Shown here: positions 53,227 through 64,000 of the stretch, in pieces | How the letters are laid out: every line of letters starts with the position of its first letter | Numbering within the stretch: position 1 is the first letter of the stretch | Source: Molossus alvarezi | Lineage: Eukaryota > Chordata > Mammalia > Chiroptera > Molossidae | Direction: 5' to 3' | NCBI GenBank assembly: GCA_037176705.1 | Contig: CM073891.1 | Span: forward strand, 95,477,827 to 95,541,826 | DNA length: 64,000 nt | The notes under the pieces: model-generated | Databases searched by the model: none | The model's input: only the letters and a program-made list of their open reading frames with translations | What the model was told of the DNA's origin: nothing | Translations under genes and position numbers: made by a program

Positions 53227-53410
53227 GTGGCATCATCCTGTACACCAAAGAGTTGAGTGAGTCCTGGTCAGGGCACATACCTAGGTTGTAGGTTCAATCC
53301 CAAGTCTGGGTGCATATGAGAGGCAACCATCAATGTTTCTCTCTCTCTTTCTCCCCCCCCCTCTCAAATCAATAAGCATACCCTCGGGTGAGGATAAAAA
53401 TAAAAAAGAT
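53226..53410 (+). mobile_element. SINE, partly degraded
   Basis: Forward copy with GTCAGGGCACATACCTAGG and GGTGAGGATAAAAATAAAAA; the head is degraded. Confidence 0.75.
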
Positions 53411-54590
53411 GGGGCGCTTGTCAGGACTTGCATCCTTGTGCCACTCCCTGTAAACTTCATTGTCACCAGGAACCTGAGCCCCCCCAGTCATCCCCAGTCA
53501 CCCTGGCTCCCAGCCACTTACTGCTCTGTGTGTCCCCTACTCTGCCCAGTCCCTACCCCCTTCCCTCCCACAGTGCCTACTACAGCCCCCACCGGCCTTC
53601 TCTATGCCTCATCAGCACCCGAGTGTTGCTGGGGAGCATCCCAACCCTTGTGACCGGTTTCACGTCACATTTGTGGCCACAATCCTCAGCGGGCACACAA
53701 CACTGCCAGAAACGCTGCTACAGTTCCCTGGTAAGTCCCTCTCCCATCCCCTGGGACAAGCACCACACACCCCTCCTTCCGTCCCAAGCGTCTCAGTGGT
53801 TCTGCCCTTACCTGCATGGTCTGGGCAAGTGTCCGAAGCTTTCCAAGCCCCGGGTTCCTCCCCTGTGGAGGAACATAACAGCACCTCTGTCATGAGTGTT
53901 ATGAGATTGTCTTAGCTGGGTTTCCTAAAGCAGAGCCTGAGACAAAGGCTTAATACAAGTTTATTTGGAATATGGTCCCAGGGAGCAGCAATGAGGAGCG
54001 GGAAGAGCAAAGCGGGGAAGGATGGGGGCCATCCTTGGAAGGTGGCCTGGGAGGGGCTGGCCACTGCTCTGGGCGCCTGCATGTTCAATCCCACAGGCCC
54101 ATCTGAGATATTTGAAAGCAGCTCCAGGCAGAAAAAGGAAGTATTTGTTCACCAGCATCATTGTCCCACTGGCTAAGGGTGGCCCCTAGGAACATTAGCT
54201 GCTCCCAGTTATGCATGATTGGCTGCCCAAGTGGGTTTCCCAGGGTGTCCTATGCCATGTAGCCAAGAAATTCCAAAGCAAGAAGGGAGATTTGCAGCCA
54301 GGGCCCGAGGCGAGACGCTGCCGAGCGGCGCTGTACACAGCTGCTTGTCGCCTGTGCAGAACTGGAATAAAGTGCAATTGGGATTTGCATACGAAGGGTG
54401 CAATAAATGAGACAATGCACATAAAAAACTTTTTACAGTGCCCGGCACATTTTAAGCATCCAAAATATATTATTATTTTTATTAACATAATCATCATCTC
54501 CTGCTCTTGCCCAACCTGAAAAGCCAATATTAACGTTCTTTATTTGCAACAGAAGTAGAGAAGCTTCTGGAAAACTCACTCTATGAAATA
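53411..54590. other. Intergenic, no gene seen
   Basis: 53420-53900 is C-rich unique sequence with shadow open frames. 53915-54300 (CTAAAGCAGAGCCTGAGAC ...) looks like an old repeat whose family I cannot name. Confidence 0.4.
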
Positions 54591-54870
54591 AAAACCCAGG
54601 ACCCTTCCCTGGCCAGTTTGGCTTAGCAGTAGAAGTATTGGCCCGAGTACCAAAGGATCTCGGGTTCGATTCCTGGTCAGGGGTGAGTACCTGGGTCAAA
54701 GACTAGGTCTCCAGCGCTGGTCAGGTTGTAAAGGAGGCAATCAATTGCTGTTTTTCGCTCTCTCTTCCTCCCTCCCTTCCATTCTATCTAAAAATCAATG
54801 GAAAAAATATTCCCAGGTGAGGATAAAAACAACAACAACAACAACAAAAAAACCTCAGGACCTAGAAGGT
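54588..54870 (+). mobile_element. SINE
   Basis: Forward copy (CCTGGCCAGTTTGGCTTAGC ... GGTGAGGATAAAAACAACAA). AAACCCAGGACC and AAACCTCAGGACC flank it. Confidence 0.9.
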
Positions 54871-56505
54871 GTTCCTTGGAGATGCATTTGAGTTCCACTG
54901 TGAGTGATCACTGTGAGCCTCTTTTGTGCCAGGCATCGAGCCAGATACAGCGACACAGCAGTGATGGAAACATGGTTCTGGAAGAGGGAAGGCATGAGCA
55001 CAAGACCATAGGTGCATAGCATGTCAGGTTTAGAGTAAGGGGCTCACGTTTCTCTGCTGAGCTAGTGGAACAAGATGTGGCCATACTGATCAAAACCCAG
55101 CCCTTCCTTTAGAAGAGGAACATTTTGGTTGGAGAAAGAAGGAATGACTCAGGAGAGACCTGAGTCCTTATTTGGCAGGATGGCTCCACATATGGAGTGA
55201 CGTGTAGGACCCAAGGGGTGTGTGGGTACAGTGGCTAGTGGTGCCATGTAGGGCAGCAGAAAGGCTGCAGGGTCTGGAGTCAGTGAAATCTGAGTCCTCT
55301 GGCCAGCCCCCTGTAGGCTGCATCACTCTGGCTGGTGTCCTCTAGCTGTCTGTTCTTATCAGCCCGTGAGAGGCACCGGCAGGGCTGGAGGGCAGGAGAA
55401 GAAATTGGTGGGGGTATTTCTTCTCTGGTCTCTCCCTGCTTACCAGGGCTCCTGTAATTCCTTCCCTCATCCCCTCAGCCCAGGGGGTGACGGTAGCTTC
55501 CTGCTATTGTTAGTCCCTTACCCTCAACATTCCTTGTTGATTCTCTTAACTATGCCTGCAGATCTGTAAACAATCCCTTTTTAAATTTCTCTTTAGCTAA
55601 ACCCTTTTGAGGGGAATTCTATTTTTTCCTGGGTTCTTAGCCAATATGCTTTCCTCACCACACATTCCATTAAGTTACTCTACTCCCTAAGCCAAAGTCC
55701 TCTGCAAAATGAAATAAGAGCCCCACCCTTAGGTTGGGCGAGTCCAGTGAGGCAGTGAACCCATAATGTGTGCCTGACACACATGTCATCTGGCACACAG
55801 AAGACCCTGACATAAGTTACTGCCTGTTCCTTATCTCCTTCAGGTTGTACCGTCAATAGCAATAGAATGGTTTTCTCTCTGGATTTGGAGGCTGGAAATG
55901 AAAGTTCACTGTGAAAAAGGAGAGAAAGAATTTTAGTGAATGATTACATTTTTGTACTGCATTTGATATCTTTCAAATCTTGCCAGTTGTAACCAATGAA
56001 ATAAGGTGCTACAAAGGTATAAAGACAAAGCCATGTTCGCACCTGCTCCAATGCCTTTCCTTGCTCACCCACTCCCACCCTGATGGGACCAATGGCAACA
56101 AGAGTATGTTCTTCCACACCTGTTACCTGCCTCACACAACCACACACAAGCATGTGAACAACATGTAATTTCATTTGCAGATGGTATTTTGGAATAGGTG
56201 TAGGATCCCTTCCCCATCCCCACCCCACCCCCTACAATCCTGCCAACTTGCCCCAGAGTCACCTTTCTCAGTGTCTCCATCTCAACATCCCAATCCCCCC
56301 ACTCAAAACATCATGCCCACCTCAGGCAAAGGTCATGCCAACCAAGCAGCAGAGCAACTGGTGGGGGATGTGCTGTTTATCATAGATCTGCAAGTCTAAC
56401 TCCACAACCATATCCCACAGCCCGCCTACCTCTCCCCCAAAGTCAGAATAAGTAGCTCACCAATCCCTTTCCAGGAAGGGTCTTCTTTGTCTATTTTTAA
56501 AATGC
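54871..56505. other. Intergenic, no gene seen
   Basis: Unique sequence of mixed composition. No exon or regulatory cluster that I can support. Confidence 0.45.
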
Positions 56506-56780
56506 CCCAGCCCTGGCCAGTTTGGCTTAGCGGTTAGAACATAGGCCTGCAGACCAGAGAGAATCAGGTTCGGTTCCCGCTAAGGGCACGTACCTCAGTT
56601 GCAGTTCATCCCTGGCCCCAGTTGGGGTAGGTAGTGTGGGTGGCAACCAATCGATGTGTCTCTCTCACATCAATGTTTCTCTCTCTTCCCCCATCTCTCC
56701 CTCCTGCTCTATCTGAAGATTAAAAAAAAAAAATGCCTTTGGGTGAAGATAAAAAATAAAAATAAAATAAAATGCCCGCA
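56503..56780 (+). mobile_element. VES SINE
   Basis: Forward copy from GCCCTGGCCAGTTTGGCTTA to GGTGAAGATAAAAAATAAAA. AAAATGCCC flanks it on both sides. Confidence 0.9.
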
Positions 56781-57469
56781 GGGGTTCACCTCATCATGTT
56801 CCAGGCACTGCTCCAAGCTGCAGCATGCTTACTCAAGTTCAATGTCAGTCCACACACTTGGCCATCATTGCTCACACACTTGGCCATCACTGCTCACAGG
56901 TTAATACTCACAGTTGGAAACAAATACTTCTTATTGGACTGAACCTGCTGGGATGTTCAAAGGGTGTGTGCATTTTTTGTTTTTGTTTTTGCATAAAGAG
57001 AACACTACAATCATATTATATATCTAAACCCCACACCAGAGCCAGGACTTGGGGGTAGGCAGATTTCTAGGCACCCACCCAGGGATCTCCACCCAGAGGT
57101 TCTCCAGCCTGGAGGGGAGTTTGCCAATCTTCCTTGTGCCTATTGCTGCCCTGACCCTTGGGGATCCCATTTGGGCTTAAAGAAGCTAAGAAGGTAGAGG
57201 AAAGAGGGGTGCAGCTAGTTGATTTCCTGCCTACAATTTTCTCTTCTTCCCACTCATTTCTCTTCTTCCTAGTCCTCCTGGCCCTGCTCTCAAGCTTGCT
57301 TACAAGCTTCACCAAAGCTTCTCTGGTAGTTCTAGACAGCACTACTCCTTAGACAAGCACAGTCCAGTATAACTTTCTACGACGATTGAAATGTTCTATA
57401 TCTGCACTGTCCTAATCAGTGGCCCTGTGAGGCTACTGAGCACCCATAATATGGCTAATGCAATTGAGG

Positions 57470-57755
57470 ATCTGAATTTTTAATGTGATTAATTAATTAA
57501 TTAATTGTTGTTAATCCTTACCTGAGGATATTTTTTCATTAAATTTTAGATAGAGTGGAAGGGAGGGAAAGAGAGAGAGCGACATAGATATGAGAGGGAC
57601 ACATTGATTGCTTCCTGAACAACCCAACCAGGGCCAGGGATCAAACCTGCAACCCAGGTGCGTGCCCTTGACCTGAATCGAACTCGACACCCTTTGGTCT
57701 GAGGGCTGATGCTCTAACCACTGAACCAAAATGGTCAGGGCTGAATTTTTAATTT
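57470..57755 (-). mobile_element. SINE
   Basis: Reversed copy ending ACCAAAATGGTCAGGGC. TGAATTTTTAAT is present at 57473 and 57742. Confidence 0.88.
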
Positions 57756-57971
57756 TAATTCAAATTGATTTTCATAGAAATAGCCTTGTGCAGCTAGTGG
57801 CTACTGTACTGGACAGTGCATATTTAGACCATGTCAAATTTCGTGCAAATTAGTGAAAAGTGCAGCTCCTCCAGATAGCTTTCTTCCTTCCATTGGCTGG
57901 GAGAATTTTGTAGTAGATCCCCAACGGCTGCCTGCCGTGCGAATGACGCCTCCAGAGTGGTGCAGTGCACG

Positions 57972-58139
57972 CCGGCTCCGGGCCCGGCTCCGGGCCCGGC
58001 TCCGGGCCCGGCTCCGGGCCCGGCTCCGGGCCCCGCCCCGGGCCCCGCCCCGGGCCCCGCCCCGGGCCCCGCCCCGGGCCCCGCCCCGGGCCCCGCCCCG
58101 GGCCCCGCCCCGGGCCCCGCCCCGGGCCCCGCCCCCGAG
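57972..58139. repeat. GC-rich 12-bp tandem array, 14 units
   Basis: Five units of GGGCCCGGCTCC followed by nine units of GGGCCCCGCCCC, about 168 bases, almost pure G+C. On the minus strand the second kind reads GGGGCGGGGCCC, which contains the GC-box (Sp1) core GGGGCGGGG in every unit. Twelve bases is a multiple of three and no stop word occurs, so all six frames are open and read as Pro/Gly/Ala/Arg dipeptide-like runs; none is supported as a gene. Confidence 0.97.
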
Positions 58140-58179
58140 TGGCAGTGATAATGGCTGCTGTGCTGGGAGTACGCAATGG

Positions 58180-58400
58180 GAGCCAGGCACTGCCCGGTGG
58201 GTCGCACGGATTGTTGGAATTCGTGCTGACAACGACCCTAGGAATTAGGCGCTCTGATGGCCCCCATTTTACACGTAAGGAAACGGGGGCTTGGAGAGTT
58301 TAAGCAGCTCAGCCAAGGTCACTCAGCTGGGGAGTGGAGGAACTGGCACTCCACCTCAGCCCGGACCCCTACCCTCTGTGGAGAGCGCCGCCTGCTCGCT
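58180..58400 (-). repeat. MIR element next to the GC array
   Basis: Reversed MIR (GAGCCAGGCACTGCCCGG, CCCCCATTTTACACGTAAGG, GCCAAGGTCACTCAGCTGG). Confidence 0.85.
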
Positions 58401-59105
58401 CCCCCCTTTCCTGCACCGAGAACGGCTTCTCCCCGCACTGAGCCTTCCGCCCGCTAGCATTCAGGTTTACTCTCTCGGCGCTGGGAGTGCCCCGGGGCAG
58501 GTCCACTTTGTCAGCTCTGTCCCTTCCCTTTTTTAATCCCAGGGCATGGTCATCGGGGTTGTGTGGCAGGTGCCAGTAGAAGGGCATACTCAGGGTTCTT
58601 TTCTCCCACTGACTCAATCCCACTGCAAAATCCAAGGATGGGTGGGGGGTACTGAGTCTCAGAGTGTGCTTTGGCCCCTGCCCTTGTGATTCTGGTTTGG
58701 ACACCAGGATTCAGACTCCAAAGGCAGGGCCTGTCAGGGTTGAGCAGCCTGCCTCTGGACTGGCCCAGCTCTGTGGTTCTCAGGGGCTGGATGGAGGCTG
58801 GTAAGCAGGGGGATTGCCTACACTTGCCTGGGGCCCTCTGCTTTGGGTTAGCTCAGCATCCTAGGCCATTCTCTTGATTCCCTTGGCAGTCAGGCTCTGA
58901 GTTGCCAAAGCTTGCCTCCCATGCAGGCTGGCCAAGAGACACTACCTTGCAGGAGTTTGGGCCAAGACTAGCCAAAGGGCCTCTGGAGAAGGTCCTGGTC
59001 TCACCCAGCATCATAGTCCCACCTCACAGTTTAGACACAAACAAGACCTTGGACAGAAGCTAAGGGATGGGGAATGGCAGCTATTTCTTCCAGGTAATAT
59101 AAAGA
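58400..59105. other. Intergenic, no gene seen
   Basis: Moderately GC-rich unique sequence to the right of the GC array. No IRF5 coding exon is present, although IRF5 is the next gene expected on this side. Confidence 0.45.
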
Positions 59106-59111
59106 GTTAGG

Positions 59112-59608
59112 ATCATGCCGGGCTGGTGTGGGTCAATGGTTAAGCTTCAACCCTTGCACCAAGAGGTCACGTGTTCGATTCCTGGTCAGGGCACATGCCC
59201 AGGTTGTGGGCTCAATCCCCAGTGCGGGGCATGCAGGACATGGCCAATTGATGTTCTCTCTCATTGATGTTTTTATCTCTCCTTCTCCCTTCCTTTCTCT
59301 CTATTTTTTTTAAAATACTCACCCCAGGACATTTTCCCATTTATCTTCAGATAGAGTGGGAGGAAGAGAGAAAGGGAGAGAAAGAGAAACATTGATGTAA
59401 GAGGGACACATCGACTGATTGCCTCCCTCACAATCCCGACCAGGGCCAGGGACGAACCACAACTGAGGTACATGCACTTGGCTGGAATCGAACCCATGAC
59501 TCATTGGTCTGCAGGCCGATGCTAACGCTCTACCGCTGAGCCAAACCGGCCAGGGCCCTTATTCTCTCTAAAATCAATAAAGAAAATAATTTTTTGAAAA
59601 AAAAAAAA
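59112..59608 (+). mobile_element. Older SINE with a reversed VES inserted in it
   Basis: A forward older copy (GCCGGGCTGGTGTGGGTCAA ... CTCTCTAAAATCAATAAAG) is split at about 59300. A reversed VES copy (59305-59557, ending CCAAACCGGCCAGGGC) fills the gap. Confidence 0.88.
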
Positions 59609-59614
59609 AAAGAG

Positions 59615-59860
59615 TGAGGGTCAGGTCCTGGCCACTGTTGCTCAGTGGTTGGAGTGTTGGCACACCAAAGGATAATGGGCTCAATTCCCAGTCAAGGGCA
59701 CAACCTGGCCCAGGTCAGGGCATGTGCAGGAGGCAACCAATCAATGTGTCTCTCTCACATTTGTGTTTCTCTCTCCTCCTCACCCTCCCTCCCTTCTACT
59801 CTCTCTAAAAATCAATGGGAAAAAAATATCCTCAGGTGAGGATTATAAAAAAAGTGGGGG
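59615..59860 (+). mobile_element. SINE
   Basis: Forward copy (TCCTGGCCACTGTTGCTCAG ... CTCAGGTGAGGATTATAAAA). GTGAGGGTCA and GTGGGGGTCA flank it. Confidence 0.88.
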
Positions 59861-59958
59861 TCAAATGGCAAGGGAGCAGAAGGCAGTGGATCAAAACCAC
59901 AGCTTAGGCCATCTTAGGTACCTGATGTCCTGGCAGCCAGCAGTGACCTCAAGTTCCT

Positions 59959-60000
59959 GGTGTGTGTGTGTGCGTGCGTGTGTGTGTGTGTGTGTGTGTT
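59959..60000. repeat. (TG)n microsatellite
   Basis: TG units with two GCG interruptions, just before the L1. Confidence 0.95.
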
Positions 60001-60947
60001 AACAGCTTTATTGAGATATAATTCCCATATCACAAATTCACCCATTTAAAACATACAGTTGAATAGTTTAGTATACTCACAGAGTTGTATAACCATCACC
60101 ACAATCAATTTTAGAATATTTCATTCACTCCCCCAAAGAACCCCTGTACCCTTTAACGGTCACCCCTATTCCTACCACTACTCATTCCCTAGCCCTAGGC
60201 AACAATTCATCTACACGTTTTCTCTATGGATTTGCCTATTCTGGACATTTCATATAAGTGAATCAATGTAAAATGTGGTCCTTTGTGTCTGGCTTCTTTC
60301 CCTTAGCATGTTTTCAAGTGTTATCTATGTTGTGCCATTTATTATTATTTCATTCCTCGTTATTGCCAAATAATATTCCATTGTGCTCATATACTATATT
60401 TTATTTATCCATCCATCTATTGTTGGGCATTTGGGTTGTTTCCACTTTTTGGCTGTTGTAACATTCATGTGCAAGTTTTTGTGTGGACATATGCTTTAAT
60501 GTCTATCACCAGGAGTGGAGTTCCTGGGCCATATGGTAACTCTACCTTTAACCGTTTGAGGAACTGCCAAATTGTTTCCCAAAGTGGCTGCACCATTTTA
60601 CGTTCCCACCAGCACTGTATGAGGGTTCCAATTTCTCCACATCCTCAACAATACCTATTATCTGACTTTTTTTATTGTAACCATCCTAGTGGATGGGAAG
60701 TGGTATCTGTGGTTTGATTTGAATTTCCCTAATGATTCATGATACTGAACATCTCTTCACATGCTTATTAGTCATTTATATATTTTCTCTGGAGAAATGT
60801 CTATTCTAATCCTTGGCCCACTTTTAATGGGTTATTTGTTTTGAGTTATTTGTCTTCTCATTCAGTTGTAAGCATTCTTTATATATTCTAGATACAAGTC
60901 ATTTGTCATGTATATGGCTATCCAGTATTTTCTCCCATTCAGTGGGT

Positions 60948-61220
60948 CATCATTTCACCTTTTTTTTTAAAATCCTCACCCGAGAACATTCTTCCATATT
61001 TTGTTCAGATAGAGTGGGAGGGAGAAAGAGGAAGAGAGAGAGAGAGAGTGAAACGTGAAAGGGACACATCGAGTGATTGCAACCCGCACGACCCATCCAG
61101 GGCCGGGGACAAACTGCAACCGAGGTATGTGCCCTTAGCGGGAACCGAATCCAGGTCTCTCTGAACCGCAGGCCTACGCTCTAACCGCTGAGCCAAATCG
61201 GCCAGGGCTCTTTTCACCTT
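60948..61220 (-). mobile_element. VES SINE inside the L1
   Basis: Reversed copy. TTTCACCTTTTT occurs on both sides (about 60954 and 61213), so it inserted into the L1. Confidence 0.92.
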
Positions 61221-61617
61221 TTTGATGGTGTCCTTTGTAGCACAAAAGTTTAAAATTTTTATGAAGTCCAATGTATCTCTTTTTCTTCTTATGTTGCTTA
61301 TAGTTTTGGTATTATATTTAAGGAACCATTGCATAACCTAAGATTAGGAAGAATTTTCTCTGCTTAAGGATCTGGTTTGAGCTAATTTTTGTATATGGTG
61401 TGAGATATGGCTCTGTTGTTAGATTCATATGTTCATATTGCCACCTTTCTGATGGATTACCCTTTCATGTTTATAAAATATTCCTCTTTATCTTTAGTAC
61501 TTTTTTGTCTTATAACTATTTTGTCTTATAATAGTCTAGACCCTTCAGTTTTGTTATGGTAGCTGTTTGCATGATATATCTTTTTCTGTCCTTTTATTTT
61601 AAATCTATGTGTATCTT

Positions 61618-62068
61618 TATTTTATTTTTTATTGACTCTAGAGAGAGGAAGAAAGAGAGAGAAATATCAATGTGTGTGAGAGAGAGAGTGAAACATCAAT
61701 TCATTGCCTCTTGCAAGCACCCCAACTGGGGATCGAACCTGCAACTTGGGTATGTGCCCTGACCAAGAATCAAACCTGCAGACTTTTAGTGTATGAGATG
61801 ATGCTTCACTCAACTGAGCCACACAGGCCAGGGCTATTTGTATCTTTCTTTTTAATTTTTTTAAATTTTATTTTAGAGAGAGAGGAAGGGAGAGGGAGAC
61901 AGTGATAGAAACATCAATGAGAGAGAACATTGACTGGCCACCTCCTGCATGCCCCTCTACTGGGGATTTGGCCCACAACATGGGCATGTGCCCTGACCGA
62001 GAACAGAACCGGTGACCTCTTGGTGCATGGGACAATGCTCAACCACTGAGCCACACCAGCCAGTCAGA
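61618..62068 (-). mobile_element. Two reversed SINEs inside the L1
   Basis: Copy 1 (about 61620-61836) ends GAGCCACACAGGCCAGGGC. Copy 2 (about 61860-62065) ends GAGCCACACCAGCCAG. A short L1 stretch separates them. Confidence 0.88.
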
Positions 62069-62109
62069 TTTGGTTTTTTAAATCTAGTCTGATGAACTCT
62101 GCCTTTTTT

Positions 62110-62235
62110 TCCCTCCCTTTGTTTTTTTTATTATTTATTTTTTGGTACATGCCCCTAGCAGGAACCGAACCTGGGACTCTGGTCTGCAGGCCGATGCTCC
62201 AACCGCTGAGCCAAACCAGCCAGGGCTTTCTCCCT
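62110..62235 (-). mobile_element. SINE head fragment
   Basis: Only the head of a VES copy is present (GGTACATGCCCCTAGCAGG ... CCAAACCAGCCAGGGC). TCCCTTT words flank it. Confidence 0.8.
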
Positions 62236-64000
62236 TTTAAAATTTATCTTTATTGTTAAATGTATTATAGATGTTCCCTCCTTTTTCTACCCCAGTACTA
62301 CCCCCCTCATGCCTTTCCCACACTATTGTCTGTGTCCATTGGTTATGCATATATGCATATAAGATATTTGATTTCTCTCTCCCTCTCCCCACCTCCCCAC
62401 TTCCCTTTGAGGTTTGTCAGTCTAACAACCAATTTGTACTTCTTAATCCCTTCATCTTTTTCAACCAAACCCCCTCCCATCTGGCAACCAACAAAAAGTT
62501 CTCTGTATCTATGAGTCTATTTCTGTTCTGCTCGCCCATTTTATTTGTAGATTCAATTGTTGATAGATACGTATTTGTTGCCATTTTATTGTTCATCTTT
62601 TTTTTATCTTTTTCAAGAAGACCCGTCAACATTTCATATAATAATGGTTTGGTGGTGATGAACTCTTTTAGCTTTTTCTTGTCTGGGAAACTCTTTATAT
62701 GGCCATCAATTCTAAACGATAGCTTTGCAGGATAGAGTAAACTTGGTTGTAGGTCCTTACTTTTCATCACTTTAAATATTTCTTGCCACTCCCTCCTGCC
62801 CCACAAAGTTTCTTTTGAGAAACTGGCTGACAACCTTATGGGAGTTCCTTTGTAGGTAATTAATGGCTTTTCTGTTGTTGCTTTTAAGATTCTCTCTTTG
62901 TATTTAACCTTTGGCATTTTGATGGTGATGTGTCTTGGTATGGACCTCTTTGGGTTCATCTTCTTTGGGACTCTCTGTTCTTCTTGGACTTGTATGTCTG
63001 TTTCTTCACCAAGTTAGGGAAGTTTTCTGTCAAACAGGTTTTTAATTTCTTGCCCTCTCTCTTCTCCTTCTGGCACTCCCATGATGCAAATGTTGGTACA
63101 CTTGAAGTTGTCCCACAGGCTCCTTACACGACCCTCGCTTCTTTGGATTCTTTTTTCTTTTTGCTATTCTGATTGGGTGTTTTATGCTTCCTTATATTCC
63201 ACCTCGATGGTTTGCTTCTTGGTTTCACCTATCCTACTATTGATTCCCTGTAAATTATTCTTTATTTTAGTTAGTGCATCCTTCATTTCTGACTGGTCCT
63301 TTATTATGCTCTTGAGGTCTTCACTAAGTCCACTGAGCATCCTTATAAGCAGTGTTTTGAACTCTGCATCTGTTAGATTGCTTATCTCCATTTTGTTTAA
63401 TTCTTTTCCTGGAGTTTTGTTCTCTTCTTTCATTTGGGATATGTTTCTTTGTCTCCTCATTTTGGCTGCCTCCCTGTGTTTGTTTCTATGTATTAGGTAG
63501 AGTTGCTATGTCTTCTGGGCTTCCTAGGGTGGCCTAGTATAGTAGGTGTCCTGTAGGGTCTAGTGGCACAGGCTCCCTGGTCACTCAGCTGGGCCCTCAA
63601 GGTGCACCCCTCGTGTGGACTTTATACCCTTCTGTTGTACTTGAGTCTTGATTGCTGTTGCACATTAATGGGAGGGTTTTACTCAGGCTGATCAGCTGCA
63701 ACGACAGGCTGTGCCTACTAACCACCAACCTCTGACTACCTTGGATGATCAGCTGTGCAGGGGCCCACCACACAAAGCAAGACTTATTTCAGCAGGGCTC
63801 TGCTACCTACTGAGTCCACTCCTTGAGCGTGTCACTTATAGAGGTGGTTGGGTAGTGGTGCTTTGACGTGGTCTAAAGCTGTCCACTGGGTGTGCTGGCT
63901 CTGCGGCAAGTTCAGCCACTGCCTGTGTTCTACCCAGCGCCACAAGGCATAAGCTACAAAGCGATCTGCTGATGGCTGCTTCTTGTGCTGGGCTTGGAGG
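62228..64000 (-). mobile_element. L1 ORF1-only (HAL1-like) element, runs off the window
   Basis: Read on the minus strand: a 5' UTR-like part from 64000 to about 63480, then an ORF1-type protein, then a short 3' region ending AACAATAAAGATAAATTTTA at about 62235. The ORF1 N-terminal part (63460-63182) has LNKMEISNLTDAEFKTLLIR and a coiled coil. The C-terminal RNA-binding part (62959 to about 62600) has KSKDLQPSLLYPAKLSFRID. Frameshifts and stops lie between 63182 and 62960, so the copy is dead. No ORF2 follows, as expected for half-L1 elements. Confidence 0.82.

Larger units (their letters stand above)
60001..62110 (-). mobile_element. Old L1 (L1M-type) 3' part, broken up by SINEs
   Basis: Reversed old L1: CAGCTTTATTGAGATATAAT at the left, then CACCATTTTACGTTCCCACC and TTTGATGGTGTCCTTTGTAG, as in mammalian L1M 3' UTR and ORF2-end sequence. 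No open ORF2. Interrupted by SINEs at about 60960-61207, 61620-61836 and 61860-62065. Confidence 0.88.

Noticed and set aside
57824..58303. Gly/Ala/Pro/Arg repeat open frames on both strands
   Set aside because: They exist because the 12-bp array has no stop word and a period divisible by three.
62417..63460. Minus open frames as host genes
   Set aside because: They are the two halves of a broken L1 ORF1 protein.
49513..64000. IRF5 coding exons
   Set aside because: IRF5 is expected beyond KCP, but no IRF DNA-binding-domain exon is readable in this stretch, so it must start to the right of the window.

Overview
The window is mammalian nuclear DNA. It has large genes with GT-AG introns, a vertebrate gene order, MIR, L1 and MaLR-like repeats, and about 30 copies of a tRNA-derived SINE whose head reads like CCTGGCCGGTTTGGCTCAG and whose tail reads like GGTGAGGATAAAAA. 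That SINE is the VES family of vespertilionid bats, so the host is most likely an evening bat or a close relative. Gene order matches human 7q32: FLNC, ATP6V1F, ATP6V1FNB and KCP, with IRF5 expected beyond the right edge.

Layout. 1-4570: the 3' end of FLNC on the + strand (end of Ig repeat 20, repeats 21-23, hinge 2, repeat 24, 3'UTR). 4571-8500: intergenic, with nested SINEs. 8500-11136: promoter and both exons of ATP6V1F (+). 12033-14060: the two exons of ATP6V1FNB (+). 14244-20079: a minus-strand gene that I could assemble exon by exon but cannot name. It has 8 phase-compatible exons and encodes about 618 residues, with a disordered middle and an Arg/Gln-rich coiled C-terminus. It lies tail-to-tail with ATP6V1FNB and downstream of KCP on the same strand. 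22106-49512: the whole coding region of KCP (-), 42 exons, about 1,692 residues: signal peptide, coiled coil, about 21 VWC-like modules, then VWD, C8 and TIL. 49.5-64 kb: no gene seen. This part holds SINEs, a possible solo LTR, a GC-rich 12-bp tandem array, an old L1 and a minus-strand L1 ORF1-only (HAL1-like) element running off the right edge.

The genes do not form one pathway. FLNC is a muscle actin crosslinker, ATP6V1F a V-ATPase rotor subunit and KCP a secreted BMP/TGF-beta modulator. The least described item is the unnamed minus-strand gene at 14.2-20.1 kb. Other points of note are a KCP exon whose reading phase fails unless a donor 4 nt downstream is used, two GC-AG introns, a 1.07-kb 22-bp minisatellite inside KCP, and a 14-copy GC-box array between KCP and the expected position of IRF5.
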